NCBI RefSeq assembly: GCF_021155765.1
Contig: NC_060114.1
Coordinates: forward strand, 16,253,501 to 16,317,500
Length of the DNA stretch: 64,000 nt
Direction of reading: 5' to 3'
DNA from: Diprion similis
Lineage: Eukaryota > Arthropoda > Insecta > Hymenoptera > Diprionidae
Translations under genes and position numbers: made by a program
Notes under the pieces: model-generated
Seen by the model: the letters and a program-made list of their open reading frames with translations, nothing else
The model's database searches: none
Told to the model about the DNA's origin: nothing
In this document: in pieces, positions 23,801 through 37,119 of the stretch
Position numbering within the stretch: the first letter of the stretch is position 1
Layout of the letters: the number at the start of each line of letters is the position of its first letter

Positions 23801-24933
23801 AAATGGCCTTTCTTAAACACTGCTGATCCCGGGGAGCGGAAGGGATCGGTAAATATTTACGGAAGGCGCTCGATCCCGCTCGGATCGTCGATTCCCGGAG
23901 GGATAGATAGTCGATACTGGAGGCGGGGCAGAAAGGAAGAATGGAAAGAGAGCGAGAGAGGAGTAAGCCTTTCTTACTACGAGCTTTCGTCCCCACTGCA
24001 CCGCTGCACTGCACCGTCAACTCGAACAAAAGGTTCGACGTCGAAGCGATGCTGCTGCACCAGCAACCGGACGTAGACAATTATGCACACTGCGGCGCCG
24101 GCGCCTATATCTAGATAGAACATACCCGTCCCAATTAATCCCGCCGACCTGTTATACCTACCCGGTTCAGCAAAAGTAATGATCTCGGATGTCCTTGCGT
24201 AAAAGTCGTCGAATTCCTCCTCGTGGGGCTGCTCGTCGTCGCTAGGTCTGTCCTCCGAGCCACTCCCGACGCCGTTCGTACCCGTCTCCTTTTGCCCGTC
24301 GGAAGTGCCGCCCCGGAAAGTCGGAATCGTCGTCGTCGTCGATGAGGTGGCCTCGGTAACAATGGTCGTCCTCTCGGTAGCCTGGTCCATGTTCTTGTAC
24401 GAGAACTCCTCGTTTTCGTCAAAGAATTCGTTGTAGGCACGTTCCTCGTTGTAAATGCCGGCTCGGTGCCGGTGCACCGGGTTCGAGTGGGGCTGCTTCT
24501 GCTGCCTCCATGAGCCCCCGCCCGATTGCGAAAACGACGACGGAAACTGCTGTGGCTGAGCTTCGGCTCTGACCAGCGTCTCCAGAGCCAAATTCCTGGA
24601 CACACTGGCCAGGGTCTTGTTGACGTCAGGGCGACCACGAAGGCCCAGTTTAGTCAGGATCTGATGCTTTATCGCCTCAAGTCTTAGGTCGTCCGGACTC
24701 GGATCGTTCCTCGCCGGCTTGGGCTCGGTTCCACCGATTTTGAGACCCTCGGAGGCCTTCGACTGCTGCCGATGGTGATGGTTGTGGCTGTGGTGATTGT
24801 GCTGGTGGAAAGCGTGGTGGTCTCTGTACCTCGGGCAGCCCGGACAGCCTTGATGGTCCTGGTGGTGGGCGAATATCGTGGGTAGTATCAGGAGCCACAG
24901 GAACAGTACGACCATGCGGAGACAACAGGGCAT
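20802..24933 (-). CDS. Actbeta: Activin/inhibin-beta-type TGF-beta ligand precursor
   Basis: A secreted dimeric growth factor of the activin branch, expected to signal through Baboon/Punt-type receptors to Smad2. Exons in transcript order: 24933-24162, 22334-22111, 22025-21794, 21317-21143 and 21042-20802. Phases close exactly: 547 residues. Residues 1-22 are a signal peptide (MVVLFLWLLILPTIFA). A His-rich segment with CPGC follows (residues 23-59), then the prodomain helix LRLEAIKHQILTKLGLRGRPDV, SEIITFAEPG, and CTGCGLHVHV. A basic furin site (KRIRRR) precedes the mature domain of 114 residues (434-547). That domain has nine cysteines, GWDDWIIAP, NYCRGDC, PCCAP and the end MVVDECGCP. The frame stays open upstream to an ATG at 25191, but 24933 puts a signal peptide at the N-terminus. 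Dawdle is the other activin-branch candidate; the inhibin-beta-like prodomain favours activin-beta. Confidence 0.9.
22335..24161 (-). other. First intron of the activin-type gene
   Basis: A 1.8 kb phase-1 intron between the GAACCG|G donor and the CATTTAG acceptor. It contains no second gene that I can support. A purine-rich run lies at about 22943-23000. Confidence 0.8.
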
Positions 24934-25763
24934 CGGAGACTTCGTCGAGGTTCGATACACCGCCCTCGACATCCACGACACTAGACTCCCAGCACCACTC
25001 TTGTATATGGCTCCAAACGATTCTTCGTCGGTCTTCGCAACCTTGTTCCCCTCGTTCAAACCTGCAGCCTGTCTCGGCGTCCTTCCATGGCTGCCGATCA
25101 ATCCACGATCGGCCGGCGACGGCACCGATTTCTGACCCGTTGATGTCACTGGCAATTTGGAAAAGTCTAAGGTCGTGATATCGCGCTGCATCGCGACAAC
25201 GAAGAGTCACCTTCCTTCCTTGGTCGACTTACTACTATATCCTCTCTGCGATCGCCGAGTGGATTCTCTTCTACCGAAAAGGCACTGATGTACTTTTTTC
25301 CAGACAGTAACGAATGTCCGTAGAAATTCCCCCCTGACACCGAATTTCCCAACTTCTTCTGACCTCTCGCCCCACACTGATCCGCAGGTTCTTGAAGCTC
25401 GTTGCGTTGCTGCTGTGACTGCTGCTGTTGATGGTGCTGTACAATTAGCTGCGGGCTTACCCGGTTCAGAATCACTATTATCTCGTTCGCGTAAACGTGC
25501 CAGAGTGTCGGCTGACGGGCGATTGACGTTTGCACCGTTGATAGCAATGGTAAACGATGACGGTGACAGGTATGCATCCTTAATGAAATCTCCCATCACC
25601 AACAACCCGCGCCTTTCCACCAGCTGCTTCTGTGAGTGCCACTTTTTACAACTTTCGTATAAAAATCTCCCCTCACTCCTTCCATTCGAATTTGCTCTTC
25701 TGTCTTCTTCTTCTTAACGATATATCTGCAGTACATACGCATAGATATTTATGCACATGTATA

Positions 25764-25771
<8 letters not shown>

Positions 25772-25810
<39 letters not shown>
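25772..25810. repeat. (TA)n microsatellite
   Basis: About twenty TA units after a GT run. Confidence 0.9.
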
Positions 25811-25812
<2 letters not shown>

Positions 25813-26956
25813 GCTGGTCGAAATTTGTGCTTCACTTTTGCACAACACCGACACCGGCACCAACCACCATTACCCCCTTCTTTTCCGTCAGTGCTCCCTC
25901 CCTCCGAGACCGAGAGTCTCTCTTGCTCTGTGCAGATTCGTGTCAACGATTCAATTTCTTAGGGGTGCGGTGCTCGATGCGGAATCTCCCCGCTTCTCGT
26001 TACACATACATATACACGATTTTCTTAGATCATAAGAGTAGGTGTAGTACGGGGCAGAGAAATCGCCGAGATGAGGGAAAATAAAGAGAAAGGGACAGAC
26101 TCACGATCGGATATATGTGTAGACAGAAATGGGGCGAGATATAGAAGGATGATCGAAGGGGTGGCTGAAGTTCGATGAATTTGGCTCAACGATTTTTCCT
26201 CTTTTTTACTTGGACGATTGTCTTTTCATTTACTACTCCTCTAATTCGCAATATTCGAACAGTACCTCAATTGTTTCTGATAACACTTGATTTTCCTCTT
26301 CTTTATTCGTGGTTTTTTTCTTATCAACGTGTGTGTTCGTAAGGGAAAAAAGGTGCAATCTTCTTCGTCTTTTTACCGGTCTCGAGATCCTGACTTATAG
26401 AAATTCTTTTAAACTTCTTTACTTTCACCCGCAATCACACGAGATGATGAATTGCGCATGAAACTCATTCAGGCCTGAGGACGTCCTTCTTTTGTATAAT
26501 TAACTAACTTACGAATTAATTATTTTATCCGGCCGTGTAAGTTTGCGTTACTTTCTATTTTAAACTGTTATTATATCAGCGAATAATCGTTACAGCACAG
26601 TATCACATTCATAGTAATATTCATATTCATGTGAAGTATGTCATACACGCGTACGCAGTAAAATGTGTATATAATATTTATAATTGTCGCGCGCGCAGTA
26701 ATACGTACACATACATTATATACATATAATATCGTGTATCATGTATCGTGTTTCTTTCTTTTTTTTTTCTTCCTCTTCTTCTTCTGCTTCGAATTAATCA
26801 ACCAACAAATTTCTTTTCAAAACCAATTCGTAACTATCGCACCTATATAATGATATATCACTTTTAATCAACGTTTCCGCGTATGAAACATGAATGACTG
26901 CGACGAAGCATGCTTGCCGGAGACGCACCGGGCACTGAATTAACGTACATGTATCA

Positions 26957-27018
26957 CCGAACCAACCAACGAACCGACCGACCAACCAACCAACCAACCG
27001 ACCAACCAACCAACCATC
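26957..27018. repeat. (CCAA/CCGA)n tetranucleotide repeat
   Basis: About fifteen units of ACCA/ACCG-type tetramers; low complexity. Confidence 0.9.
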
Positions 27019-30000
27019 CACTCCACTACTAAAACTACGCCACAACTACATCTCGGCACATACATACCGATGCACACTCAATCGCTCCCACACACAGACA
27101 CACATCCAAGCATTTCGTTCGCCTGTCTGACGCTACTGGCGCGGATTCTCCGGCTTGTGGTGGTGAATATCAACGTCCGTGTCTCTCCTCCGTTGGACGG
27201 GGTAGTTGGTGCGATGTTAGATGTCCGTGTGCGCGCTGTGTCGAGGCCTGTAAAACGATAGCTGTGTGTCGAGTCGTGGAGACACTCGGACGGCGTATCG
27301 CCACGCGAGGGGGTAGTGGGATAGTCTGACAATAGTTTGCGCAAGCGCTTTTTACCCCCCCCGTACAACCATCCGTCCATCCATCCACCTAGCCCCCGAC
27401 ACCCCCGCCAGATATCGCCAAAGAATCCTAGAGGAATTTCCACCCTGTAGGGGATGGATGCGCTGCAGGCCGTTCGTCGCTGTGACAAACCGTATACCTT
27501 GCACCCCACCCCCCCGAAAATGCACGGTACCCTGCCTATCGGCACCCTTAACTACCTTGCATCCACGTGCCGCACACATTCTGTGCGCAGGCAAATCTTA
27601 ACTCGTGGCGTTATCATTCTTTCCAGACAATTTCGATACTCGTGTCTCGCTGCGTATAACGTGTGTCTGTGCATGGCACGGCTTATCTTATATGTACGTT
27701 CTTCTTTTCCTTCTCCTCCTTCTTCTTCTTCTTCTTAATCACTTTTTGCCGGATACTCTTAGTGCTTATTTTATTTTCTCTTCCTCTTAGTCTCCGACTA
27801 ATGTCCAGTTCGTACTGCCAACGGCTGCTATAGCTCTCTTTGCTTTTAGGTCCTTCGGGAGGATAATGATGTGGATTTGTTGAAATGTATAGAAGGAGAG
27901 GAAGTAATGAGAGAAAGATATGGATTAGCCTTGATGGAATAAATTTACTCTCGGTGTATACCGAAGAAAACTTCGGTACAGACCAATCGTGATAAACTGC
28001 AAGAAACATTTTTTAGTCAATGGTATCAATCTTGCTCACGCAAGTTGACGATGGATAAACGATTAGCGAAAACTGCCGATGAAATCTTTTTGATTATACG
28101 TTATAGAAATTTCACAACACTTATGTTACGATTCGAAAAAATTTCAGGACAAACCTTTTCATCGAAACTATTAATCAGCAGAATTACTTTCATTCAGATT
28201 GTTTTGTATTTTTTTTTAACATTATTGATAATGAAATGGACAAACCTCTTGGAACTATAACTGAATAAATCGGATTCAAAACTCGAATCATGTGGCGCCT
28301 GAAGAAAAAGAAGGTGATATAATCGTCCTCTGCAGTGTGCTTGCAGTATGTTCTAACGGCTGGATTATAAACTCGCAGACGCGTCGAGTTCACCGAGTTC
28401 CTTGGTATTTTACAGTTACTTTATGAGTGGGCGTTTTTATTTTTACTTTCTTTACATCTTTTTCCAAAAGCTCGTCACCATTTTTCAAAAGTCATTTGCT
28501 GTAATTGCCATTACAAGAGGGCAAGAATAAATATCTCGATGATGTTGGATGTATTGAAGTTTTCTTTTTTTTTGCGAGAAATCTTAATTCCGGGAACGAT
28601 TAAGCGCTCTATCAGGGTTTTGAAGTTACGAGTTACAAAAGTAGTTCGTGCGGTTGGCTAGCATGCTCTTCGACTCGCGTGTAAACGATACGTGACATTC
28701 AACTTGGATTATATTCTTGCATTTTATACCCTCGAGGATATTTGCGATAAGTTTCTATGGAAAAAAAAAAACGAAGTGAGTTTTTTTCTGGATTCTGAAT
28801 CTACAACGATGGATATCGAAGAATAATCATACACGCAGTATAGAACGTAAAGAATACGAACGATATTCTTCAGATTAAATCCGAATAATAATACGTGCGG
28901 GTATATATGATAGTAGTAAAATAGGGAGTAGGCAGAGAAACGTGCCGACGTAAAGTAGTAGGAGCCAGGATAGAAGTATAAGGTATAAGGACGTGGATAG
29001 GTATATGAAGTTTGGAAAGCGCGTGGAAAGGAGGAGAGACTCCGGGAGCTTCTCTCTAGCTGGCGAAGCATATTGATCAGCGAATGGTTGTTGGCTACAT
29101 GCCACGTGGGGATTCTGTACGAGAGATTCTGCTCCGAGGTTCTTTCCTTAATATGATCCCGACGTCTCCTTCTTCTATCCAGCCGCCGCCGACGCCGCCA
29201 CCGCCGCCACTACCGTCGCCGACGACGTCGCCGCCTCCACCGTCACCGTCACCACCACCACCACCACTATTTCGCGACGTGTGTAAGGACTGTAACACGA
29301 ATAACACCAATAAATGGAACACAGGGAAAGGAGGGAGTCAGGCAGGCAGGCAGAAAGGCAGGCATGCATGAATCTGCCCGAGTAAATTTAAGTGAGAAGA
29401 TTACAGGGTTGTTTTATTATAGAGACATTTTTTACGATTTTAAACGTTCCTGCGTTAGTCAATAAATTACAAACATTTTTTTATATCGTACGTTATTGCC
29501 GCCTGTTCTTTTATCTCTTTATATGTATGTTCTTTGGTTCATCGATATTGCAGGGCTTCTGTTCAACTTTATTATTCAGCGGTAGTTTTTTCTTTTTTTC
29601 GTTGCACCCCTTTACGTACTCTATCACAGTAATCAAACTAAGCATAGGCGTAAAATAATTGACTTATCGATCTCTTATTCCAGGCGTATTATCTACGGAG
29701 TATCGGTCGTCGTTAGTTTTTTCGGTCGTATGCTGAAGTACACACAATTTACCATAACTAAAAAATTACTTTGTTATCGGCGCTCCGTAGGTAATTGTTA
29801 CGTTGTTAACAACGCACGGTACAAACTTATCGACTCAGTATTTTGTAAAACGTTTTTCCTTCCATTGCTACGGTGAGCATATTTGCATGGAAATTCTTTT
29901 TGTACATATAAGTTTGATGCGTTGATTGTGAGGTGGTATGCAATTTGTCTATATCGGTAAAAAGAACATGTTGTCTATTCTCTGTCGATCACCAGGTGTC

Positions 30001-32313
30001 GCTGCCATGTTGAAACGTAGGTTGAAGCGTATAGTGGAGGTGAATTACAGTTAATAAACAATAAGTTAATGTTTGGGAATGTATATTATAGGTATATCTG
30101 AAGTATCCGATAACAATGCTAAAATGATTACAGTTCTGAAATCTTCAAACCCAATCAGAATTGAGTGCTTTTGCAAAACTTTGGTCCGACTCTCCATCAG
30201 GTAACGTTTGAATTGATTGTAAAAAACAAATGATTACTTAAATACCATTACTAGAGAATTAATCAATCTCATTTTTTGAGTTCGAAGCAGGTTTTTTCGC
30301 TCGAAAGAAACACGTGAAAATTTTTCTTTAACTTCGAAAAGCAATGGAACCGTTTGGCCATGTTCTCACTGTTCGTCTACAATCTGTATTTCTCTGCTTA
30401 CGCCTTCCGTTTATCCATGGGATTCCAACAATGCACTATGAATTTCAAATTTTACTATCAAGACCCGGTGAAAATCATTCGAATAATAGACACCGTGTTA
30501 AAAACTTCCTCAGAAACCCTGGAAAATTCTATTCTATTCTAGAAAAAAATGGTGGAACTCCAAATCGTAAAAAAAAGTTTCAACAAAAATATAAATATGT
30601 TCCAGTAAAATTCAATCATCATCAAAAAAACTGAAAAATTGAATCGATAAAGAAGTCTGAACGTTTCAGAGACAATGAGTATAATTTTTTTCAATTTATG
30701 CAGACACTGATTCAATCGTTTCTTCAGAAAATAAGCCAGAAAATTTTATAGAAATACATCTGAAATGATCTGCAATTTTCGTGTTCCCTGCAGTGACGTG
30801 CTTAATCGAAAAAAAATTCCCAATTACCGCAGTTTGGAAAAAAGAGGATAAGAAACTCGATCTGGCAAAAAAGCTAACTTAATTTTTTTCTCTTTTGAAG
30901 TAAATCGAAGCTTCCAGACAGCCCGAAACTCGCTCCGAAGGCGGCCACTGATCTTCGTCCAGGCTCGTCTAGTCTTTGAGGCAATTATTATCGTGCCAAG
31001 GATTTGTGCACACATCTACACGCCGTGGGTCCAAATAAGATGCACGTTATAGTGCGACAACGATATTTCTAAGCCGACGTATGATTGCGTCTGATTATTC
31101 GAATTAGATCGATCATTCCCTTGTCTAGCCGCCGTCTCGCCCGGCGATTGGCAACAAGTAAATATTGTCTACCTATGTAAAGAATAACCTGACCCCGCAT
31201 GGGTACTGTAATCGTTCTCATATCTCTCCATGGTGCATACTTATACCCACATGTTGTTTGCCACAATAAATTGCAGTTACGTACCCTAATCCTTCTCTCT
31301 TTTTCTATCAACTTCTTTCATCTATTTAATACTTATACGTTTTTTCTCATTACGTTCATCTCGTCAGTTTGTCGTAAATTCAATCAATTTTTGTAAATTT
31401 ATTCATACAACTTCAATCACGTTAAGAAGTTCGTCAATTCACCAGCAACACTTTTTTTCAAGATACAGTGATCATCCTAAAAATGTAGGAATATTGAAAG
31501 AAAAAAAAACCATAAATCAAAAACAAGAGTTCACAGAACGATTTTTCATCTCAAATCACTTTAAAACGTTGAAAGACCTGGTAAGTTTATTCGATCTCAC
31601 TCTGCGACAGGTAATTACAAAGGATAATTTTTTACCATCAATTATCACTCTAGTATCATTAAACATACTATTAAGTTTTCAAAATTGCCCCGACATTCTG
31701 ACCGTCAAATATCAATACCGTATTAACTATTGAGAGAAAAAAATATCTGTTCCAGAGAATTTAAGATACAGTTTTCCAATTCGATCAATCCATCGTCGAT
31801 CACATATAAACGAGGCTGTCGATTTTCTCACCGTTCAAAGCGGTTCAATTATGTAAAAAATCTCCATCGAAACTGTGTTTCACAATTCTAGATCCTTTTC
31901 CTTCCATTTCTCGGATAATTAGCGCAGCTTTGGATTTGAAAAATAAGAAAAAGAAGCCGGTGTAGAAGAATTAAACGTGCGAACGGGAATGAACATTACC
32001 AACGTTAAAATAGTTGAATAATCTCTTACCGCAGTGCAAGGAGTGCCGGAAGTGAAATCGGAATTTTGAAAACCCTTGTTGTGCATATTGGATCGAATTG
32101 CGTCCGTGTGTGCTGCGTGCACGTATGCATGTACACGGAGGCAAGACCCTCCGGGTGTTCTGACTTTGAGAAACACCGTAAGTTAGGGTATTAGAGCGGC
32201 TATTAACGTATTGTAAGGCCTCCGGAGTCCCGCGCCCTTTGCCGCCTGTCTTACCCCCTTATCGTGCGTACGCAGTTCGTTTTACTCTCCTCCCCCCACG
32301 CCCCTTCAACCAC

Positions 32314-32318
<5 letters not shown>

Positions 32319-32345
<27 letters not shown>
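32319..32345. repeat. (CT)n microsatellite
   Basis: Thirteen CT units in a pyrimidine-rich stretch. Confidence 0.9.
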
Positions 32346-33337
32346 CCGTATTGTTTGTTGTTGTTGTGTTTTTCCCTCTGTCCCTCTTCACCTGCGCATC
32401 GCACTCGTTTCCTCCCCTTTTTATTTTTATCCCGTTTCCGTATTCACCCCCAAAGGGGGGGCTGCGCGATGCGTGTCAGGTGCAACCCTACTCGCATGAT
32501 ACAGGTGTAGTGTAACGGCTGCAGAGAAGAGTTGAACGGCGTCAAATAACCCGACGAGTCTCCGTTTACGCTAGACTAGCAAATTCCCTCCCCGCCTCCC
32601 CCCTCTTTTTTCTCAATATCTTTTCCTTTTTCCCCTAACTCCCTCCTCCGATTCCTTACTCTTCGTACTTCATGGGGTTGCTGCAGGGCGTTTCTTCTTC
32701 GTTACCTTCGCGAATACCGTGCCTTTTCCTTCACCCTTACACTCGGCGTTGCATCCAGTCTCGGGGCTTCTGTAAGGAAAATTTTTTACCAACGGGTGGG
32801 GGTGCGTCCGGCGACTTTTGCTTAGCTGAGAGATCGTAACGTATAACGCATGTATAACGTTGCTACATACTTTATACGCTTGGCAGAAAATCGTGCAGGA
32901 CCGGAGAAGAGATAGATGCTTCAATTGGAGCAAATAACCGTTGAACGTGACCTGATACACGTTTGCTTACGCTAAATCAATCGTTTATTCCTTTTACGTA
33001 TCTTGTACACGATTATACGTATGCGAGAGCGACGTATGTGTTTGCGATACTCCGCACACGAAGTGAGCTGTGTGGACTCCCCGACGACGAGGCAACGTGT
33101 GTCTGCGCGAAACTCATTACAGCGAAATCTTATTCGACTTTCTTTATTCCCCGCGCGACGCGCATTCGCGGTCGGAACGCTTTTCGTTTCGCTTTCTTAC
33201 TGTTGTACATTCTCGTTCTTATATTCTTCGGCCAATTTGGTTTTATACGTTGTTTTACGTAATCTATAAGCCAATAATTTTTCTGTCAAATTGTTCACCG
33301 CAGTGGGCATAAATCGAATAAAGCGTGCAGCCGCGAT

Positions 33338-33517
33338 ATGCAAATGGAAAGGGAAGACGTTGATTACACACTTTTGCCACATTTTTGCCACGGACGACGG
33401 TTTGTCACCCTCCGTAGTAGAGTCTCCGTCTCATTGGCTAGTTGAAATCGATGCGCAGAGCGGCTGCGCGTTGGGTCAGTCGAACCCCGACCGCCGAGGC
33501 GTTCACACCCTATAAAT
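33338..33517 (+). promoter_or_regulatory. Promoter-like block with octamer, CCAAT and TATA motifs
   Basis: On + lie ATGCAAAT (33338-33345), an inverted CCAAT box (ATTGG, 33433-33437) and TATAAAT (33511-33517). Order and spacing resemble an RNA polymerase II promoter. The expected start is near 33540. No gene follows: the first ATG (33644) opens a frame of only 20 codons. It may drive a non-coding transcript containing the hairpin at 33571-33690, or be chance. Confidence 0.35.
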
Positions 33518-33570
33518 CCGCCCAAATTGAAGCTGAAAGTTTCGGCTTTTCGTTACCCTTCATCTTCTTG

Positions 33571-33690
33571 CGAACCTTCGTCTCGACACTTTTTTAATCC
33601 CTGAAACGATTTCTTGGGTTCTAGTTAAACCCGAATCGAAAAGATGATGAAAAAAGTGTCGGAAATTTCAAGCGAAAGGTTCTCAGAGCT
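33571..33690. ncRNA. Imperfect hairpin, candidate structured RNA
   Basis: A perfect 12-bp stem (33584-33595 CGACACTTTTTT with 33650-33661) encloses an 11/11 internal loop, then CGATT/AATCG and GGGTT/AACCC pairs closed by a short loop. Flanking GAACCTTCG and CGAAAGGTTC add an outer stem. The internal loop is large for a microRNA precursor. Candidate only. Confidence 0.3.
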
Positions 33691-34834
33691 GCAAGACACA
33701 CGATAATGAAATACATTTAACTGGCTTATTGGAGTTATGCATCGCCTTGGTGTGCTTATCTATCACGTGTATTGAGAGAGGGAGTACGGCAGTGGCGGAC
33801 TAAGATTAATAATACTTTTCGATAAATGCACAATAAATCTGAATGGGTATTTATATTATACACATCGTACACGTACGCGTATTACGTATCATAAACATGA
33901 GCTCCGTCGCAAGATAATGCACTTAATACATGTTATACGTACCAATATGTATGTACGTATATTTCGAGAGGGAGAAGAGCGCAAGATTCAAGTCTTTGCC
34001 TTCGTGTTTTCAAATACATTTATCGTACGTGAAGCCAGCAGAAAATACCAGATTGTGTGGGACATTTGCGTGAGGAATGCCCGACCCTTTGATGATCTCT
34101 TAATTATAATATATTTTATCCATATCACAAAAGCATCGCATTATACTTTTCGTTGACAAATTTTGCAATAATAATGTGCCGCATACAACAATTAACTCCG
34201 AATTTGCATAGAGTTTAGACATATACTCGTTACTGTTTGAAAAAAGAGCAAAAATATTTGTAAAAAATTTATTCTCATCGAAGGATGATTTTGACAATTT
34301 CTTTTTCCAATTTTCACTCAATATTTCTTCCAACACCCGAATGAGCGGTATAACGTAAATCAAAACGTTTTCGCAAATAACTCCGCGAAGAAATTGATTT
34401 TTTCAAATTTCGTTCAATGCTCGGAATTGAAATAATAAAAAAAAATGCCCACACCCGGAACGATTCGTAGAAAATAATATCTGAAATCTGATTATAAATT
34501 CTATGTATACACAGTGATAACTGCACAAGCGGGAATTCCCCGAGGTAATTCCAACCCCTCGCGATCAGGGGCGAAGCAACTCGGTATACCCGTCAGGTAC
34601 ATGATTCTAATCGTGCAGTTCTATGTCAATTTCTGAGAATCTCATGCGCCGCGGGTTCGGCCCGCGTCGTCTTACTTTTCGATGCAAATTACGCTCAGGC
34701 ACGCATAGACGTTGTTTCAGCACACTGCAATAACTGTGAGCTTTAACCCAGGCCACGCGGATATTCGCGAGGGGATTTATTCGCGAGGGGAGAAGCTTTC
34801 CGTGATTCGTTATTGATAATACACCTGTGCAAGT

Positions 34835-34869
<35 letters not shown>

Positions 34870-34890
34870 ATGTATGTATATATGTATGTA

Positions 34891-34921
<31 letters not shown>
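34835..34921. repeat. (CT)n and (TA)n microsatellites
   Basis: About sixteen CT units at 34835-34866, then GTATGTA-type repeats and a TA run at about 34899-34921. Confidence 0.9.
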
Positions 34922-34922
<1 letters not shown>

Positions 34923-35263
34923 CTTACACACACCTACGTGAAACGAACCTTAATCTGCAAATGCGTGACCCGCACGCGTAGGAGATATCAAATTACACGG
35001 TGACTCAGATTTCGCAGTGACTATACTGCAACGTTGAAGGGTTATGCATGTAGTGTAGTCCTTACAGCAGTTTCCCTTTCTTTCTCTTTCCATCCTATTT
35101 CATCGTTGAAAAATTCGAGCAATTTCTCCCGTTCTAATGATATTCGCAAAAAATTTTTGCAAAAAATTTCTTCCACCTTTTTCAAAATCGAATCATATTC
35201 GTGGAAGTTTACTTTTTTCTTTTAACCCACGTCCATTTAGGGGTACCCTGGTAACAATTTTGA

Positions 35264-35982
35264 ACTTGACATATATATCTCCAAATATGGAAGTTCACAT
35301 ATCTGAAATGCAAAAAATGGCTTAACAGCCCCATTCTATATGCAATTCTGAACAAAAGCACCTCGACACATTTGTATTTTTCATTCATTAATAAAGAAAT
35401 GGCATTAATTCTAGGAATTTACTATCATGGTTTCATAAAACTCATTTCATTTCTGTATTTCTGCGCCGAGTGAAAATATAGGAGCAAGGGGGGGGGGGGG
35501 GGGGGGGCTGAGTGAGCCCCCTTAAGAAAATATGCCTAAAATCAGATAAAATGTTTAAAGTAATTATGTTAATTTATGTTTAATAAAAAGATCGAGCGGT
35601 TAATTTTATCCCTCGTTATTTAAAAAATTTTAAGGTTTCCACTTTGCCCACCCCCCTAATGATGTTTTTGTTCAGAATTGCGTATAGAATGGGGCTGTTA
35701 AGCCGTTTTTCATATTTGAAATTCGTGGGCTTCGATATTCGGAGATATATCATATCGCGTTACTAATGCCAAAAGGACGTATCACAAAACAAAATTTTCT
35801 CCAATCAAGTTAAAACTGTGTAGCTATAATGTATTAATCTATGGAAAAAATTGAAAACAAAATTTTTCCACAGATTTATACATTATAGAAATTTTTAAAT
35901 TGATTACAGAAAAAATTTGTTTTTTATACGCCCTTTTTGTTCTGCAGATTTTGAGACACGCTGTTTTGGCATTAGTAACGCG
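35264..35982. repeat. Nested inverted repeats with a 20-G run
   Basis: Outer arms of about 90 bases (35264-35357 and 35665-35756) are inverted copies, sharing the block around CTTAACAGCCCCATTCTATA. The spacer holds a run of 20 G (35488-35507). The right arm abuts a second palindrome, 35756-35982, whose ends are CGCGTTACTAATGCC and GGCATTAGTAACGCG. No coding capacity. Probably one compound foldback element or one small element inserted beside another. Confidence 0.7.
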
Positions 35983-35999
35983 ATTTACTTTAACTTCGA

Positions 36000-37078
36000 A
36001 ATCGACTTGTGTGTACAAGTCGTTATACCAGCGAATTTTCTCCCCCCAAATTCCATTATTTTCATCCTTTAGTTTTCAGAATTACTTGTAATTTCACACA
36101 GAAACCGCGTGTATTTTCACCTTTACATTATTTTTTATACCCTAACGGATCGCAGAGAATTGACAGAGAGAGAGAGAGAGAGAGGGAAGGAAGAAAACTC
36201 CCGATGAAAAACTGGCAGTTAAAAAAATTCCTCAATCAAAGAAAACGAGGTGGAATCGTTAAGATGGAATTGCAGTTAGCCGCGTCCCGTGAAACTGTAC
36301 TTCGAATTATCCCTGCATATTTTTATCCCCCCTCCCCTGCTCTCCTCATTCCGCCGTCGTTACAGGCTTTATTGTTATCGTCTGCACGATTGGCATGAAA
36401 TTGAGAGCACTGGCTTAATTAACGACGAGACAACATATTACACATGATGTTGTACATTTATTCAACACATCCCATTCCGCATTTCTTTTCTCGCCATACA
36501 TACATTGTATTAATATATGCATCTACGTATATACAACTGTTGTACGTATATCAGTTTTTGTGTGTATGCACGTATAATCATGTACTTATACCTTCTATCG
36601 AACGGGGCCAATAGTTCTTGGTCAAACAACGGCAAAAGATACACATCTTTGCGACAAACAATATGTATATATAATTGTTATACGTACGTGTATTAATAAT
36701 CTTTTACGTTTGTATATGTGTTATACACATATTACATATACACATAAATATCTTATATAAGAATCATTTCTGATTATATATGCTATATTCGTGTATTATC
36801 AAATATTATAATTTATACCCTGGGTATATAACGGATTAATAATTTTCAACTTCTCATCAATTCTCAATCTCTGTTGCAGCGATTTAACCGTTGTATTTAC
36901 ATGCAGGGATTCACACAACTGTTTTCTACGAAATTCTTCTTGTTCACTAAACTTTTACATCTATATGTATACATATATTTATGCATATAAAATAAATATT
37001 ACATCATTCCTGATTGATCGGTTCACTTTTATTTATATTTTTAATAAAGTTGTGTGTATAAATTAATTTCTATATATA

Positions 37079-37119
<41 letters not shown>

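Larger units (their letters stand above)
25192..33300. other. Upstream and intergenic DNA, left part
   Basis: This probably includes 5' UTR and promoter of the activin-type gene near 25.2-27 kb, with CAG-type repeats at about 25400-25440. I find no coding exon with family similarity. Apparent long frames near 29.1-29.4 kb come from a CCG/CCA repeat (about 29180-29270), and those near 27.1-27.6 kb show no recognisable protein. Confidence 0.5.

Noticed and set aside
25167-25620. Frames on - with a Gln run upstream of the activin-type gene.
   Set aside because: Not in a supportable exon of the ligand; the Gln run is a CAG-type repeat, and the region is better read as 5' UTR or promoter.
29084-29371. 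Proline-rich frame on + (and Gly/Val-rich frame on -).
   Set aside because: It is a CCG/CCA microsatellite; no conserved flanking protein.
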